Shown here: one piece after another, positions 47,480 through 61,144 of the stretch
How positions within the stretch are numbered: the stretch's first letter is position 1
Layout of the letters: each line of letters opens with the position of its first letter
Assembly: GCA_964036195.1 (NCBI GenBank)
Contig: OZ038456.1
Span: 12,896,001-12,960,000, forward strand
Length of the DNA: 64,000 nt
Direction of reading: 5' to 3'
DNA from: Sphaerolaimus hirsutus
Taxonomy: Eukaryota > Nematoda > Chromadorea > Monhysterida > Sphaerolaimidae
The notes under the pieces: generated by a model
What the model was told of the DNA's origin: nothing
What the model saw: only the letters and a program-made list of their open reading frames with translations
Database searches by the model: none
Position numbers and translations under genes: made by a program

Positions 47480-50400
47480 TCAATATCCGATGGCGATCGC
47501 CAGCACCCCCCACAGGACCCCCGTGCACCCCCCGACAATTTGATTGCTCCCATTATCATAGGTGCTGATCGTGCCAATTTGATGTTTTTCCGGCTGTCCT
47601 CCTTTGGATTCATCGTCCATATCGCTGCTGGATTTTAGTTCGTCGCCTGGAGTGAAATTTCACACGCCCGACATGGGTATTTGGGTAGCCGATTCATTGT
47701 GTTTCGAATTTAAGTGGCATCATGGTTGGCATTCGAAAAAATGGGTGATTATGAGAAAATATAATTAAATATTGGTGATTTCAGAAAATCTTTCCAAAAA
47801 TATACCTAATCGAATCTCTCTGGAAAAATGCAGAGAGATATTTTTTACATCTACTGCTGATATTATAAAATCTCCCTGGAAAACCATGTAAAATAGAAAA
47901 TATTAATAAATAGATAATTTTTGATATTTTCTGATATTTTATACGAAATCTCCCGAGATTTTCTCAAGGCTTAAACGATTACAATCGGAAACTCCAAATA
48001 TTGTACTATCCAAATAAACACCTTCCCGGACAAGTTCACCACCCATTTTTTTATTTCACTTCGAATGCAATATCTCCGTCCATGGGGGTGTTATAAGGCT
48101 GAAACTTTGTATATATTAAGTTGTAAGACCCTCTTACTCCCCAACAATGGGGGGAGGTGCGGCGACTCACTACAGGGTGGGTCACCCTATATGCAAAAAA
48201 AATTGTGGCATTTTTGGTGTCCCAAGCAAGTTCACCACCCACTTGATTAGCTACACTTTGAAGGCTATATCTCCAGCTGTGAGGGCGGTAGAAAGCTGAA
48301 ATTTATGGGATGTCTTGCCAACAACCCCCTTACAATACACCAGTGGGGCGGCTGCCGACGACCCACTAAAGCATGGGTCACTGCATATAAATTTGATAAT
48401 TTTTTTATGAACAACCCAAGTGTCCCAAACAAGTTCACCACCCAACTGCATTATAAAAAAATGTTGTGAGAACATACCTGATATAAAATTGAAACAGATA
48501 TGAACCCTAGTTCTGCTCATTAAAATGTTTTCAGTAGGGCACCCACCCTGTCCCATAAACAGCAGATTGAAAATTTCACGTTAAATTAATTTTTTGTATC
48601 ACACTTAAAAAGTTGGTTTACAAAGTTCACTAGGGGAGGGTCAAAGGTTCAAAGTTATGTAAAAAACATAACCTCTAAAATGCTTCCATAAGGAAATTTA
48701 TTTGGGGTGAATGACAAAGTGAAAATTTTGTCAAATTTTCTTCCTGAAATGACATCATTTTGACATGAAAGAATTCACCCCAAGTAAATTTCCTTATGGA
48801 AGCATTTTAGAGGTTATGTTGTTTACATAACTTTGAACCTTAGACCCTCCCCTAGTGAACTTTGTAAACCAACTTTTCAAGTGTGATACAAAATATTGGT
48901 TTAAAGTGAAATTTTCAGTCGGCTGTTTATGGGACAGGGTGGGTGCCCTACTGAAAAAAAATTTTTTTGGCTGAAATAGTGTTCCAGCCCGATTCATTTT
49001 TATATTAGGTATGTTGTTGCAACATTTTTTTAATGCAGTTTGGTGATGAACTTGTTTTGGGACAGTTGGGCTGTTTTTAGAAAATTGTTCACTTTATACC
49101 CAGTGACCCATGCTTTAGTGGGTCGTTGGCAGCCGCCCCACTGGTGGATCGTGAAGGGGGTTGTTGGCAAGACATCCCCCAAAATTCAGCTTTATACTGC
49201 CGTCACAGCTGGAGATATGGCTCTCGTAGTGTAGCCAATCAAGTGGGTGGTGAACTTGTTTGGGACACCAAAAACGCCAAAAAAATTGTTGCATATAGGG
49301 CGACCCACCCTGTAGTGAGTCGCCGCACCTCCCCCATTGTTGGGGAGTAGAGGGGTCTTACAACTATATATATACAAAGTTTCAGCTTTATAACACCCCC
49401 ATGGACGGAGATATTGCATTTGAAGTGAAATAAAAAAGTGGGTGGTGAACTTGTCCGGGAAGGTGTTTATTATCCAAATATCTAAAATGCGAGAAGAAAA
49501 TTATGCCGTGCGGCGTGCACGCCACGTGGAGTGTGCAATTCTGACAACATTAATCCGGCTTTCGAAAGACATGTCGGACTTATAAAATCTCGTCCCTGCT
49601 GCGTTTAGTGATGGCTCAGTTTCCTGGAATTTGGCGGGGTAAAAGGCTACGAAAGAAATTGCTTTTGAAAGAAAATGGAAAATTTTAGTGTTGAGTAACG
49701 TTTGTTGTAATTGAAATGAAACATACCTACCTACTAATCACGTAATTGGTGCCCCACACACTGTTGACATACATGACACGTGTGTCAACTGGTCTGTGTC
49801 AATTCAGATTTCAGCTTCACGTGTCCCAAAGCGGTCTTCAAATGCACTTGCCGTAAAATTTATTTTTCAACATTGCCGCATGTGCTTGGAGATCGCTCTG
49901 CGACACGTGAAGCCGAAATATGAGTTGACACAGACCAGTTGACAAACATGTGTTAACTAGTGTGTGGGCCGCCATTGATGCAAACTTGAAATTTTACTAA
50001 ATTACATTCAACGCCGATTTATGAGTACGCTAATTTGAGTTACTGTTTTAGTAAACTAATATGTGCAGATCCCAGATAACCACTTTGACGGTCACCGCCA
50101 TATCCATTGATCAATGTTTCAGCGCATAATTTCGTGTAATATACCGATGCACATTGGCATTCGATTGGATGTTAAGGCAGCATTTTTTCAACAAAAAAAT
50201 CTGTCACACAAAATGTGGTGAAAAAGGTGCAAAAAAAGCACCTGCGCATTGGGGACCCCCGCGTCGGACGTGTCACTGTCTTCATCCGTGCCGGATGTCA
50301 CATCAGCATCCATCTGGGGGCAGTCCCAGACCCTGTAAAATGCCCTGTAAAATGTCAAATGTCATGCAAAGTGTCAAAAGTCAACGTACGTTTGCCATTT

Positions 50401-51559
50401 TACCGGGCATTTTACATGACTTTTGACACTTTGCATGACATTTGACATTTTACAGGGCATTTTACAGGGTCTGGGACTGGCACCAGAAGAATCTTCGGTG
50501 CCATGTTATTGACGCTTGGGCTCGCGTGGCTGTTCGCCAGTGTCACCATGCTGTTGTTTTGCTGCCCATTTTGGTGGTCTGTGGAGTTTTCTGGGCCGTC
50601 TGAAGGGGGGGGGGGGCGACTCATTTTAGTTGTGTTGCATCTACCGTATTTCTTCTAATAGAAGCGCGCGGGGTTTTTTTCGGCAACTTTTTACCTGCCG
50701 TTCTATTTGAGGTGCCGTTCTATTGGAGGACTATTTCTATTTTTCCACACAGGTTTCATTTGAACATAGCTTAACTTATGAAAGATCAGAGCATCAATTC
50801 AAACAAAACAAATGTGAAACCAACCGTTCAATCATAGTTCTGGGTAACTTTGGGGTTTTTCTAAACACACATTTTTAATTTTTTTTTTTTGTGAATTTCA
50901 CTACATTTTTGCATCACTAAATGAAATTTTTATCTACCCCCCCCCCCCCCGCAACCTACCGCCATCCACTTTGTGGGGTGCCACCCCTCCCAACATAACA
51001 CCGATGGGCCTCTGTGCCTTGATGTGCATACTGGGGGGTGTGCCACTCATTTTGTCCACTGCCATCCCCATTCCACTTGGCTGCTGGCTTTCTTGGTTTT
51101 GACCAGGGTTGTTAAGATACGCTTGATGTTTACCGCCGGTTAAATACTTTCATAGATGTGTATTTTGGGTATTTGTGAGTTGGTTACTTCACATGACTTA
51201 TTTACAGGTTACACTTTCTGGGCATTTTAGCAACTGCAGTTTTGTTCATGTATTAAATATTTACATGGAAAAGCTTTCCATTATTTTTCCAGCTTAAAGT
51301 TTTTTAACAATTCATTAGAATTTTGGACTTTCTTTCCACCTTTTAGAGGTATCTGACTAATATAAATATGTATGCAGGATTTGTAAATTAGTTCAGCACA
51401 TTTTCCAAAAACAATGGTAACCAAACAATTGTGGATTTTACTTTGGACTGGTGCCAAATCGTCATCAGCTCCCATACCAAAAATATTTTGACAAGCTGAG
51501 ATCAATGTTAATGTTAGGAATATAGTGAGAATGGGGTGCCAGTTGAGTGGTGTCACCAT
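47480..51559 (-). CDS. Secreted, probably GPI-anchored protein of unknown function
   Basis: Six exons: 51559-51442, 51091-50960, 50599-50484, 50313-50242, 49623-49521, 47646-47480. All are GT-AG, phases agree, and the total is 708 bp (235 aa). The N-terminus is a signal peptide (LTIFLTLTLISAC). The mature part is hydrophilic, Met/Ser/Asn/Asp-rich and disordered-looking, with NST and NGS glycosylation sequons and two acidic stretches (TSGTDEDSDTSD; SSSDMDDES). The C-terminus DNGSNQIVGG is followed by CTGVLWGVLAIAIGY, short and hydrophobic with no basic tail, as in GPI signals. I recognise no family. Intron 3 is entirely an introner-like MITE; intron 5 holds a foldback element and intron 4 a GTTGACA MITE. 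The exon 5 donor (C|GTGCAC) is the weakest call. Confidence 0.65.
48017..49470. mobile_element. 1.45-kb foldback element in an intron
   Basis: Arms of about 700 bp are inverted: ACACCTTCCCGGACAAGTTC on the left against GAACTTGTCCGGGAAGGTGT on the right, with symmetry centred near 48,745. The flanks carry a 10-bp duplication TATCCAAATA (48007-48016, 49471-49480). A long-armed TIR element with a 9-10-bp TSD suggests a MULE/foldback type. A tandem module (GACCCACC...AAGTTCACCACCCA) is repeated inside each arm. No ORF of note. Confidence 0.8.
49748..49975. mobile_element. GTTGACA-type MITE
   Basis: GGTGCCCCACACACTGTTGACA on the left and TGTTAACTAGTGTGTGGGCC on the right. The interior is inverted too (CTTCACGTGTC... 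/ ...GACACGTGAAG). It lies in intron 4 of the secreted-protein gene. Confidence 0.7.
50314..50483 (-). mobile_element. Introner-like MITE forming a whole intron of the secreted-protein gene
   Basis: Read on the minus strand, the exon ends ...ATTCTTCTG. The element then begins GTGCCAGTCCCAGACCCTG and ends GGTCTGGGACTGCCCCCAG, and the next exon starts ATGGATGCTG. It is a near-perfect palindrome of TGTAAAATG / TTTGACACTTTGCATG units centred on ACGTACGT, like BTBD9 intron 14. The 170-bp intron is nothing but the element, and the GT and AG lie in its ends. Phase 0 on both sides keeps the frame open. Confidence 0.8.
50645..50765. repeat. CCGTATTTCTTCTAATAGAAG fragment
   Basis: Begins ACCGTATTTCTTCTAATAGAAGCGCG. 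The same end in reverse closes 4290-4395 (TTAGAAGAAATACGGTA). It sits in intron 2 of the secreted-protein gene. Confidence 0.45.
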
Positions 51560-52410
51560 TTTGAATTTTAAATTAAATTTGAATTGAGCTGGTCGATTTA
51601 TGTCTGATTTCTCTGATGAGCCAACCTTGTTAGGTTATTCTTCTTATGTTTGATTTATAAATACACTGCATTAACTGTTGGGTTGGCGGATATCTGCAGT
51701 GAAAAATACGTTTTGAAAACCAATTGCACATATTTTACCAGATGAGGAGAAACATGAAAAATTAGAAGTTCACTTTTTTAAATTTTTTCCTTTCCTCTAC
51801 ACATATAAAGTTAAAACATGATGTACACACTTTGTCTCACCCTGTATCTATCCTGTCACTTAACAATTCTACAATGTGTTAAAAACAAAGTTATCAGCAT
51901 TGGAAATTTATGTTGTCAACTAGTATTATATTTACGGGTGAACCCATCATTGACTTGCAACCTTTCATGCACTTTATTATGTCCTGATCTTTTCGTCTCT
52001 TTATATTTCTTGTGACTTTTCTTATCACGTTTAACTTATCCAGACAAAGTTGTGGGATTAGCCCATGGGACAAGCTTGGGATAAGCACAAAATATGCCAA
52101 AATATATACAAAATATGCTTTATTAACACAATAACATACCATTTTAACAAATTGATCAGATGTCTTCAGGGAAAATTATTCAAGGAGAAGTTCATATCAT
52201 CTCATCTACAGGGGGGAATTGTTCAATCAAATGCGGTAGTTGTGCTTGTTCCAAGCTCGAAAACGGCCTTGGCTAGACAAGTCTTGGCTGACACAAGTGG
52301 GAGTTATTCAAGGTAATGCAGTGCTTCTTATGTTTCTGGCATAATAATTAATGTGACATAAATGAATTCTTTAATAGCGCGCATGCAAAGTTCTCCTACC
52401 TGTACTCAAA
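51560..52410. other. No supported gene
   Basis: AT-rich sequence upstream of the secreted-protein gene. Its promoter should lie just above 51,560, but no TATA-like or initiator motif could be assigned. The short ORFs lack splice or composition support. Confidence 0.35.
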
Positions 52411-52411
52411 T

Positions 52412-52660
52412 TACCGTATTTCCTCGAAATACCCCCAGGGGGGTTTATTTTTTCGCCAATGTAAGCAAACTAGGTAGCAACTCGTGTGTACTCTGTAGCT
52501 GTGTTGCTGCGATGCAAATTGGCAAAAATTAATACACGCACATAGCATACATGTACAGTATTGCAGACGGGGGGGGGGTATTTCAAGGGGTTATTTTTCC
52601 TCAGCTCGCCCAGGAGCGGGGGGATTTCGAGGGAGCGATAATTCGGAGAAATACGGTAGA
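52412..52660. mobile_element. CCGTATTTCCTCGAAATACC element
   Basis: Starts ACCGTATTTCCTCGAAATAC and ends ATTCGGAGAAATACGGTA, with G-tracts inside. It is a clean pair of inverted ends of the family listed at 34,640. Confidence 0.6.
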
Positions 52661-52701
52661 TATTTTTTACTCAACCGGTGTGGTTTTCTTTGCATTTTAA
52701 G

Positions 52702-53036
52702 TGGAACTCCGCAGCAGTGTGAGTCCCAGCTGTTTGGAAAATTCATATGAGGGCCGTTTTGTATGCACACTGGATAGTGATGGTCAAACGCCGATAATGC
52801 GCTATCGAGCGGTGCAAAAAGCGTGCTGGGTAATGATGGAAAATATCGCACAAAAATTGTGAACACTTCTTTAGTAAAAAAAACGCGTACGCAATGTGGA
52901 ATCGTCATTTTGAATGCTGAGAACAGCTTCACAGTTGGCACATTTCCAGTTACCTATAATCCTGCGTGCTCCTCTGTTATTTTCGTTGCGAAATGTAGAA
53001 AAACTGAATTTTTTATTGAAGGTGCTGATAAGTTTT
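52702..53036 (+). CDS. Candidate Cys-containing coding exon(s), unrecognised
   Basis: After a TTTGCATTTTAAG acceptor, one frame reads SPSCLENSYEGRFVCTLDSD and continues to CW with a GTAATG donor (52,829). In a second frame just downstream comes TQCGIVILNAENSFTVGTF to FFIEG with a GTGCTG donor (about 53,022). Composition and spaced cysteines suggest an extracellular protein. The two segments could not be joined in phase, so either an intron boundary is misjudged or a frameshift is present. Confidence 0.3.
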
Positions 53037-53188
53037 TGGAATGATTTTGCTCAAAATGTGTGTGTGCTCTGCCATCGGCGACATTTAGGAGTACTTCACT
53101 TATTCAGCTTGTGCTCCACAAGTGAACTGCCTAGCACGTCCAGAGTCTCAACGAGCAAGTGTTGAACTCTGCCGATGGTGCTCTACAC

Positions 53189-54024
53189 CATGGTTGGTTT
53201 TAGTAAAATTCTTTTTACTAAAATTGTATTTTATTTTTATTAAAATTGTATTTTATTTTTATTTTATTCATGTTTCAGTTTATTTTATTTTATTTTATTC
53301 TGAAATGTCATTAATAAAATAAAATGAAACCATTTTACAAAAATTTTACAAATATTTTACAAAAATTTTACAAAAAATCGGAAATCTTGGATGCAAGGAC
53401 ATAAAACAATGTGCACGCTAGAAGCATGCGGATGAATACAAAAAAAATTTTTTGTAAACTTGTGACACGGGTTGCGAGGTAGGTATTTTGTATTTTGACC
53501 CTCAGGGGGAGCTAATTGCTCCTCCCAAGGGGAGATAGCTAAAAGTGGGTTGTTGTTTTTTGGGTGGGGGGGGGGCTTGCGGGATTCAATATATTTATAG
53601 GCTTTTTCAAGGTATGGAACGGAGAAAATAAGAAAAAAATCACAAATTAGTGATTTTTAAGGTGAAAATATTATTCAAAATGTGAAAATTGGCAATTTTG
53701 AGCAACAATATTTCTCAATCACAACAGTGAAAGATACAACAAGGCACTAGTTCTGCAAATTGGCAGCAAGAAACTTAAGCAACATGATAGAAAACTTTCT
53801 AAAGAATTGAACAGACACTCGAGTTTTTGTAAAATTTTACTAAAATTGTACGAAAATTCAAATTATTGTACAATTTTACTAAAATTTTACAAAAATTCGA
53901 ATTTTAGTAAAATTGTATTTTTATTTTATTAATTTTCCATTTTATTTTATTTTATTTTATTCTCCAATTTTCCATTTTATTTTTATTTTATTTTTATTTT
54001 GATTCTGAGATTTTGCCAACCCTG
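53189..54024. mobile_element. hAT-like element with TTTTATTTTA arrays
   Basis: Starts CATGGTTGGTTTTAGTAAAA and ends ATTTTGCCAACCCTG, with exact 8-bp duplication CTCTACAC (53181-53188, 54025-54032). It has the same ends and AT-rich sub-terminal arrays as 5821-6779. Its centre contains AGATAGCTAAAAGTGG and G-tracts. Confidence 0.82.
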
Positions 54025-54304
54025 CTCTACACGACGTGTGAAGACAAGTGATCCTGTGGATGAAGTGAGCTTTCATCACAAAGTTATGCACTTGTAATAC
54101 ATCACAAGGTCATGTGGAACAGGCATGAAATGGATATATGGACATCTGTAGAATGAGAAAAGAGATCTGTGGTTGAGCCAAATAGCGACTAACAATACTT
54201 ACTTATTGCTGTTTTTTCTATGAACCCTGAAACCTAACCTTTGCAGGTTCAGCACATTAGTGGAACACTACAGAAACCAGCCAAAAAAAATTGAAGGAAA
54301 AGTC

Positions 54305-54515
54305 CATTGGCCCTGCGCACACTAGTTTTCACACAAAATTTCGAAAACCCATAAATGAGCTTTGAACGTGTTTGAGTTTTCCACAATGAGTCATTTTTAA
54401 TCTCTGCCAACTGTATTTGACGGCCACCTCATTGTAGAAAACTCATACGTTCTAACTGTTTCGTGAGTTTCTCGAAATTTCGTGTGAATACTAGTGTGCG
54501 CAGGCACATTGTCCC
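54305..54515. mobile_element. MITE with CGCACACTAGTTTTCACA ends
   Basis: Left TGCGCACACTAGTTTTCACAC and right GTGTGAATACTAGTGTGCGCA are inverted, with CTCGAAATTTCG inside. A related right part lies at about 37,720-37,840. Confidence 0.6.
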
Positions 54516-54944
54516 ATATCCCATGCTTTGAACACCATGGCGCATTTCGATCACTAGCGCACAAGCCGAACTTCACATGGGGAAAATAGAGAAGAAATGC
54601 ATGATTCCCCTGTCTCAAATTTCATTCCAAGCCTCTTCAATGAGCTCTACTAGTGATGGCAAAATGTGAAGTTACCGTCTGCTGGAAAAATATTCTGGGT
54701 CTTCTTGCTAAGAAAAAGGTTGTGTTTTTAAAATATTAAGTATGAAAATAATGAATTTGTGTTGGTTCCTCGAAATGATGTCTCAAAAAAATGAAAACAA
54801 TCGCCTCACATTGAATATATCCCACAGGTGTTGTTTTTCTGTTACCAATTTTTGCAGGAATATTGCATAGGGGGAGTTATTCAAAGAGTGGAATTTTCAA
54901 GTTATTTTTTTTAGTTATTCAAGTTTGTGGCCCGGTGTCTTTCC

Positions 54945-55131
54945 ATCACTAGACTTACTGCTAGCTTGGCAAAATATCAATACGTGTTTACTCGCTCAAA
55001 CAACAATCAATTGGACACGAGTTCGACAAAAATTGAACTGAACGACATGCGAAAAAATATCGACTACGTCAAAAGAACGCTCTTCTTATCGTTCCGAATT
55101 AATATGGAAGTCTGTTTTGTTGCTTACCGGT
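54945..55131 (+). CDS. Candidate single exon, unrecognised
   Basis: From a CATCACTAG acceptor the frame reads LTASLAKYQYVFTRSNNNQL to ...VCFVAYR and a CCG|GTAAAAT donor. About 60 codons are open with coding-like composition. However, the acceptor coincides with the CCATCACTA end of a hAT-like repeat (its partner TAGTGATGG is at 54,651), so the left boundary is doubtful. Confidence 0.25.
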
Positions 55132-55139
55132 AAAATACA

Positions 55140-56165
55140 TCAGCCTCGGGCAATTCAAGTGCTAATTTGGGACATTTCGAGTGCACATTTTGTTAAACAG
55201 AGAGTTGCACAGAGAGTTTAAAAATAGAAGCATATGTTTTTTGCCTATAATAATATGGATGTTTGTTCTCACATGTCATTGGACCGTTCGGCATGCGAAA
55301 ACAATACTGAATTGGTGATAAATAGTCATGGTTCAATGCAGACTAGATTCACGGTATTTCAGTCTGCACAATTTTACAAACATTAAAACACCGTATTCGA
55401 GGGGGTGGGGGGCAGTTATTATTTCGTCAAAAATTTTCGGAAGTATCATAGTAAAGGTAAGTTTTTACTTATCCATATGACAAAGTATTATAATGTATTT
55501 GGACATTAATTCGTCAGAAAAAGGGGGGGTTATTTTTTCGTCAGAGAAGTTCGTGAAGGATCGTAGTAGAATATGCGCCAAAACATACCCAAAATTGGTA
55601 ATAAATCAGACCAAACAGGATATATTTAGACATACATAGGGATATCCACATATTTAAACTCGGCGGACATTATGGAAGTCAATGGTCTAAGGAATTTTTG
55701 TACGAGTGCGTTATTAACTATTGATCGGGTCACATGTGAATTTGGCCCACGTCCAAGTCGCTCTGCGTTTCAGACAAATGAGAGCGAAAAACGCAGGTCG
55801 CGTCGCTGATCGCTGGGGAATGCAATAAATCGACCGGAAATGATCACAAATGGCGGCCCACACACTAGTTGACACATTTGCGATCATTTCCAGTCACTTA
55901 ATTTGATTCCACAGACGTAATGAGTAACGCAAACGTAAATCCTGCGTCTTTCACCTCATTCGTATAATACGTAACCCGACGCGTGCCAAGTTAACACACT
56001 GGATATCTATCACATTCGTACATTTTAGAAATTCGTTAGCACCGTTTGAGCGAGATATCTAGCTTTCCGATTCTGTATATTTAGATCCGTGCTAAATCCA
56101 TTTATTTTTCACATTTGAAAGTTCAATCGGTTTAAATAAACTGTGAATCGAACGGAATCAGTCCG
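55140..56165. repeat. Repeat fragments before the gap
   Basis: CCGTATTCGAGGGG pieces (55,390-55,560), a TAAACTCGGCGGACATTATG fragment (55,655) and a GGCCCACACACTAGTTGACAC end (55,853). No gene is recognised. Confidence 0.45.
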
Positions 56166-56365
56166 NNNNNNNNNNNNNNNNNNNNNNNNNNNNNNNNNNN
56201 NNNNNNNNNNNNNNNNNNNNNNNNNNNNNNNNNNNNNNNNNNNNNNNNNNNNNNNNNNNNNNNNNNNNNNNNNNNNNNNNNNNNNNNNNNNNNNNNNNNN
56301 NNNNNNNNNNNNNNNNNNNNNNNNNNNNNNNNNNNNNNNNNNNNNNNNNNNNNNNNNNNNNNNNN
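56166..56365. other. Assembly gap (200 N)
   Basis: A run of exactly 200 N. It lies about 50 bp from the inner breakpoint of arm B, so the junction between unique sequence and the inverted arm is not spanned by sequence. Any ORF called across it is an artefact. Confidence 0.98.
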
Positions 56366-56532
56366 AATACTCCTGACATGCACAGCGGGTAAACATGCAC
56401 AGAGGCACAGGCCCCAAAAATATCACTTTATAAGTTCATGTGCTCTTGTATACTGGTCAAATCCCACGATTATCTCTTTCAATATCTCTATGAAAATGTC
56501 AAAAATACTGCGTAAAAAACAAGTTGACACAC

Positions 56533-58497
56533 CACGCTGAGTTGTAAAAATCCGTCACTCGCAAGAACTTCGGGTGCAGCCCTGTCGGCGTATTGCAAAC
56601 AGTGCGCTTGGAGCGATCCCAGCGAATACAGATGCGACGCGCCAAAAACAGTGCATAAGTTGCGCGCGTTCAAAACGGCCTGCAGAGGGAGTGGTTTTTC
56701 ATTTTGTTAAAGACACGGAAGTAATTGAATACAAACCGCATAAAAGGGGCATAAATTCGAAAAGTCAGCCCGCACATTATAATATCGATATTTTCATATA
56801 ATTTTGAAGGTAATTGGAAATTGTGTTAACACCTTAGTTACATTGAAATTATAGTCGGAATTTGATAGGATTCGATATAGTAACCGACAATTGTTGAAGA
56901 TATACTTTGAATAAAAAAATGAAAATCGAAATACAGTGAGCAGCAACAAAAAACACAGCAACACTGATTTAAAAAACGTTACAAAATGTTGAATGGAGAA
57001 ATAGTGTTGAAATCTTTTTCAAACGACCCCGATTAAAAAAACGCTTCCGATCCTGCGCAGTGAAAATGAATTTGAAAAAATTGCAAATTGGCGGCGAACG
57101 ACAACTAGAAAATATATCCTCAATGGGCAGGAGAACAATAAATTTAGACGGGCAGCCAGAGAAAACAAACCAACTTTGAGATATTCGGACACTGCATTCT
57201 CCAAATCCGAAAAACCGTACTTGTGCGCCAAGCCAAGTATTTCCAAAATAAGCTCTTCCTGTGATATAAAAGCGAGAAGTGGTGTAAATGAATCCATATG
57301 TTTGCACGTTTGCAAATGCAAAACCGAATTTCTCCAGGGTATTCATCGTTGAGAACACCAGTCCTAAACTATTTTTCAAATTTCAAGCGGTTTTTCACAC
57401 GCAAACGTGTTCAGGGGTCTCCAAATGCGGGGGGGGGGCGGTTTGGTAAGGTTTACCCCCACCCCCAAATTTCCACTCGCCACTTTTATGCCCACTCCAG
57501 ATAAATGTTTGAGGAATTGGCAAGATTCCAAATAAGTGAAAAAGTTATATTAGGTGGAGGTACCTCGGAGTACCTGTCAGCGTTTTCGGGAAAATTTAAT
57601 GTCCGCCCAGCTATCTATCTATTCCGGAGGCCGCTCAGCTATCTAGCCCCGGAGGGTCAAAATCTAGGAGACCCCTGAACGTGTTTTATTATTTCAAAAA
57701 ACATTTATTAACCACCTTTTGGTTGGTCAGCGATGCCTTGCCAGTGTAAATATAGCGTAAAAGTGCCGAAAATGCCTGCTCGTGTGTATCGTGAAGCTCT
57801 ATTCTATCAGCCGCAGTCTCACGCAAGCCACCGTACAGAAGTGCCCTGAAAAGTACGATTTTTATTTTTTAAATGTGATGGATCTGTAAAATACGCTGAC
57901 GTATACGTAAACAAAAAAATACCAGGACGCAGCCAGGCGGCCGGAAGGGGTGGTCATTTATAAACCTGTACCATAACCCTCACATTTCTACAAAACCCAC
58001 CTAAAATACTCGCTCCTAGCTGCGAGTAGCACCCTGTGCGCGGGATATTCACTGTGCCCCACGACCAGAGTGACATCAGCGTACAAGTCGGACGCGCACA
58101 GCTGCGACAGGTCGTCGGACAGGTTCGATATGTGCTGCACCTCGCCGCACGAGGCCCACGCTGAGTGGATGGGTGAAATGTGTGATTGAAAGGTATTGGG
58201 GTGTGAATAATCACGTAATGGATGGGAGAATGGGCAGTGTTATTAGTCGACAATTTTCACCAATCCCCGTGGTTTGTCTCTGCTCTACACACTGGAAAAG
58301 GGTTTAAGGTTCCCAATCAGGAAGAAATTGGCAACCATCCAACCGTGACACAATTTGGCACAGACAAAATCACCCCGCCCAAAAATGTAACAAAAACGGC
58401 ACTGAAACGCACTGGATGACAGCTGCACGTTCGGTCTCGGCGGCTGGGCGGGCGCGCGGCCAGCGTTCACAACCGCCACTTGATGTTGGTCGCCCAT
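56533..58497 (-). pseudogene. 5' fragment of BTBD9 (exons 1-5), arm B
   Basis: Exons 58497-58401 (tentative exon 1), 58160-58001, 57845-57716, 57258-57175 and 56679-56533 match exons 1-5 of the complete gene in length, phase and protein: the BTB domain and the start of BACK, to LASDGFLQLSV. The duplication ends in the next intron, so the rest of BACK and both discoidin-like domains are absent. No in-frame stop was noticed in the exons. The proposed exon 1 donor reads GC (cagt|gccg) here where arm A has GT. Without downstream exons it can at best make a truncated BTB protein. Confidence 0.85.
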
Positions 58498-59370
58498 TTT
58501 CGTGCTCAGCCCATATTTTGATTATTTATTTTTTAGTGTTTTTAAGGGATTTTGGATAGGAAAATGGCCGAGATACCCCTTACTTAAAAAGTTGGCAACC
58601 GGCCAAAGATTGCGAAATCGCTATAAAAATTGACCATTGATTCATAAAACTGTTCAAATAGACAAAAATACCAACTAGAAAAATAAAAATTGACAAAATG
58701 GCGCAAATTCTTAGCGATTTAGCACTAGGCAGCTTTTACTCTCGTTCGTACATCACGCAACTAGCAAATTGGACGTAGGCCAAGTTGCCATAAATGACCC
58801 GATCCAAAAATAGGAAACGTTTTTGTACAGCTCCGGTGAATATTGCGTTCTTTCTGCATTTTGAGTTTATTGTCCCCAGTACGAAATAAAAAATTTTCAC
58901 TTAGATTTGGTTTCATTCTTATTCCTGTTCATTCTGCCAAGTATTTCTATTCAGTAATCTAAAATATTTTTGAGACTCGGAAAATTTATGCAAAAGTCGC
59001 AATAAAAAGGAAAACTCGCCATTGATTTGCAAACAGTACATAAATGCCCGTTTCGTGGCTAAATGCCACTAATGGGAAATTACGTATATTTGCTCCATCC
59101 ATCTTGACGATTCGGACATAGATGAATTTTTATTTTGTTTACGGTAGACATAGAATGTTGTTTTCCGAATACTGAATTGATAAAAGCACTGTTGAGTACC
59201 GTAATCTTTGTTCCATCATACCGTTTTCAGACAATTGAATGAAAAGTACGAATCACCCATACACCTTAATTTTCCCCTGATGAGCTCTGATTGTCGACTG
59301 AAGATCCATCGGAATAACTGACACTTCCTTGTAAAAATAACAGAAAACGTTCGAAAAAAACCCAAGTAAA

Positions 59371-61144
<1,774 letters not shown>

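Noticed and set aside
56109..56426. ORFs running through 56.1-56.4 kb
   Set aside because: They cross the 200-N gap and consist mainly of unknown residues.
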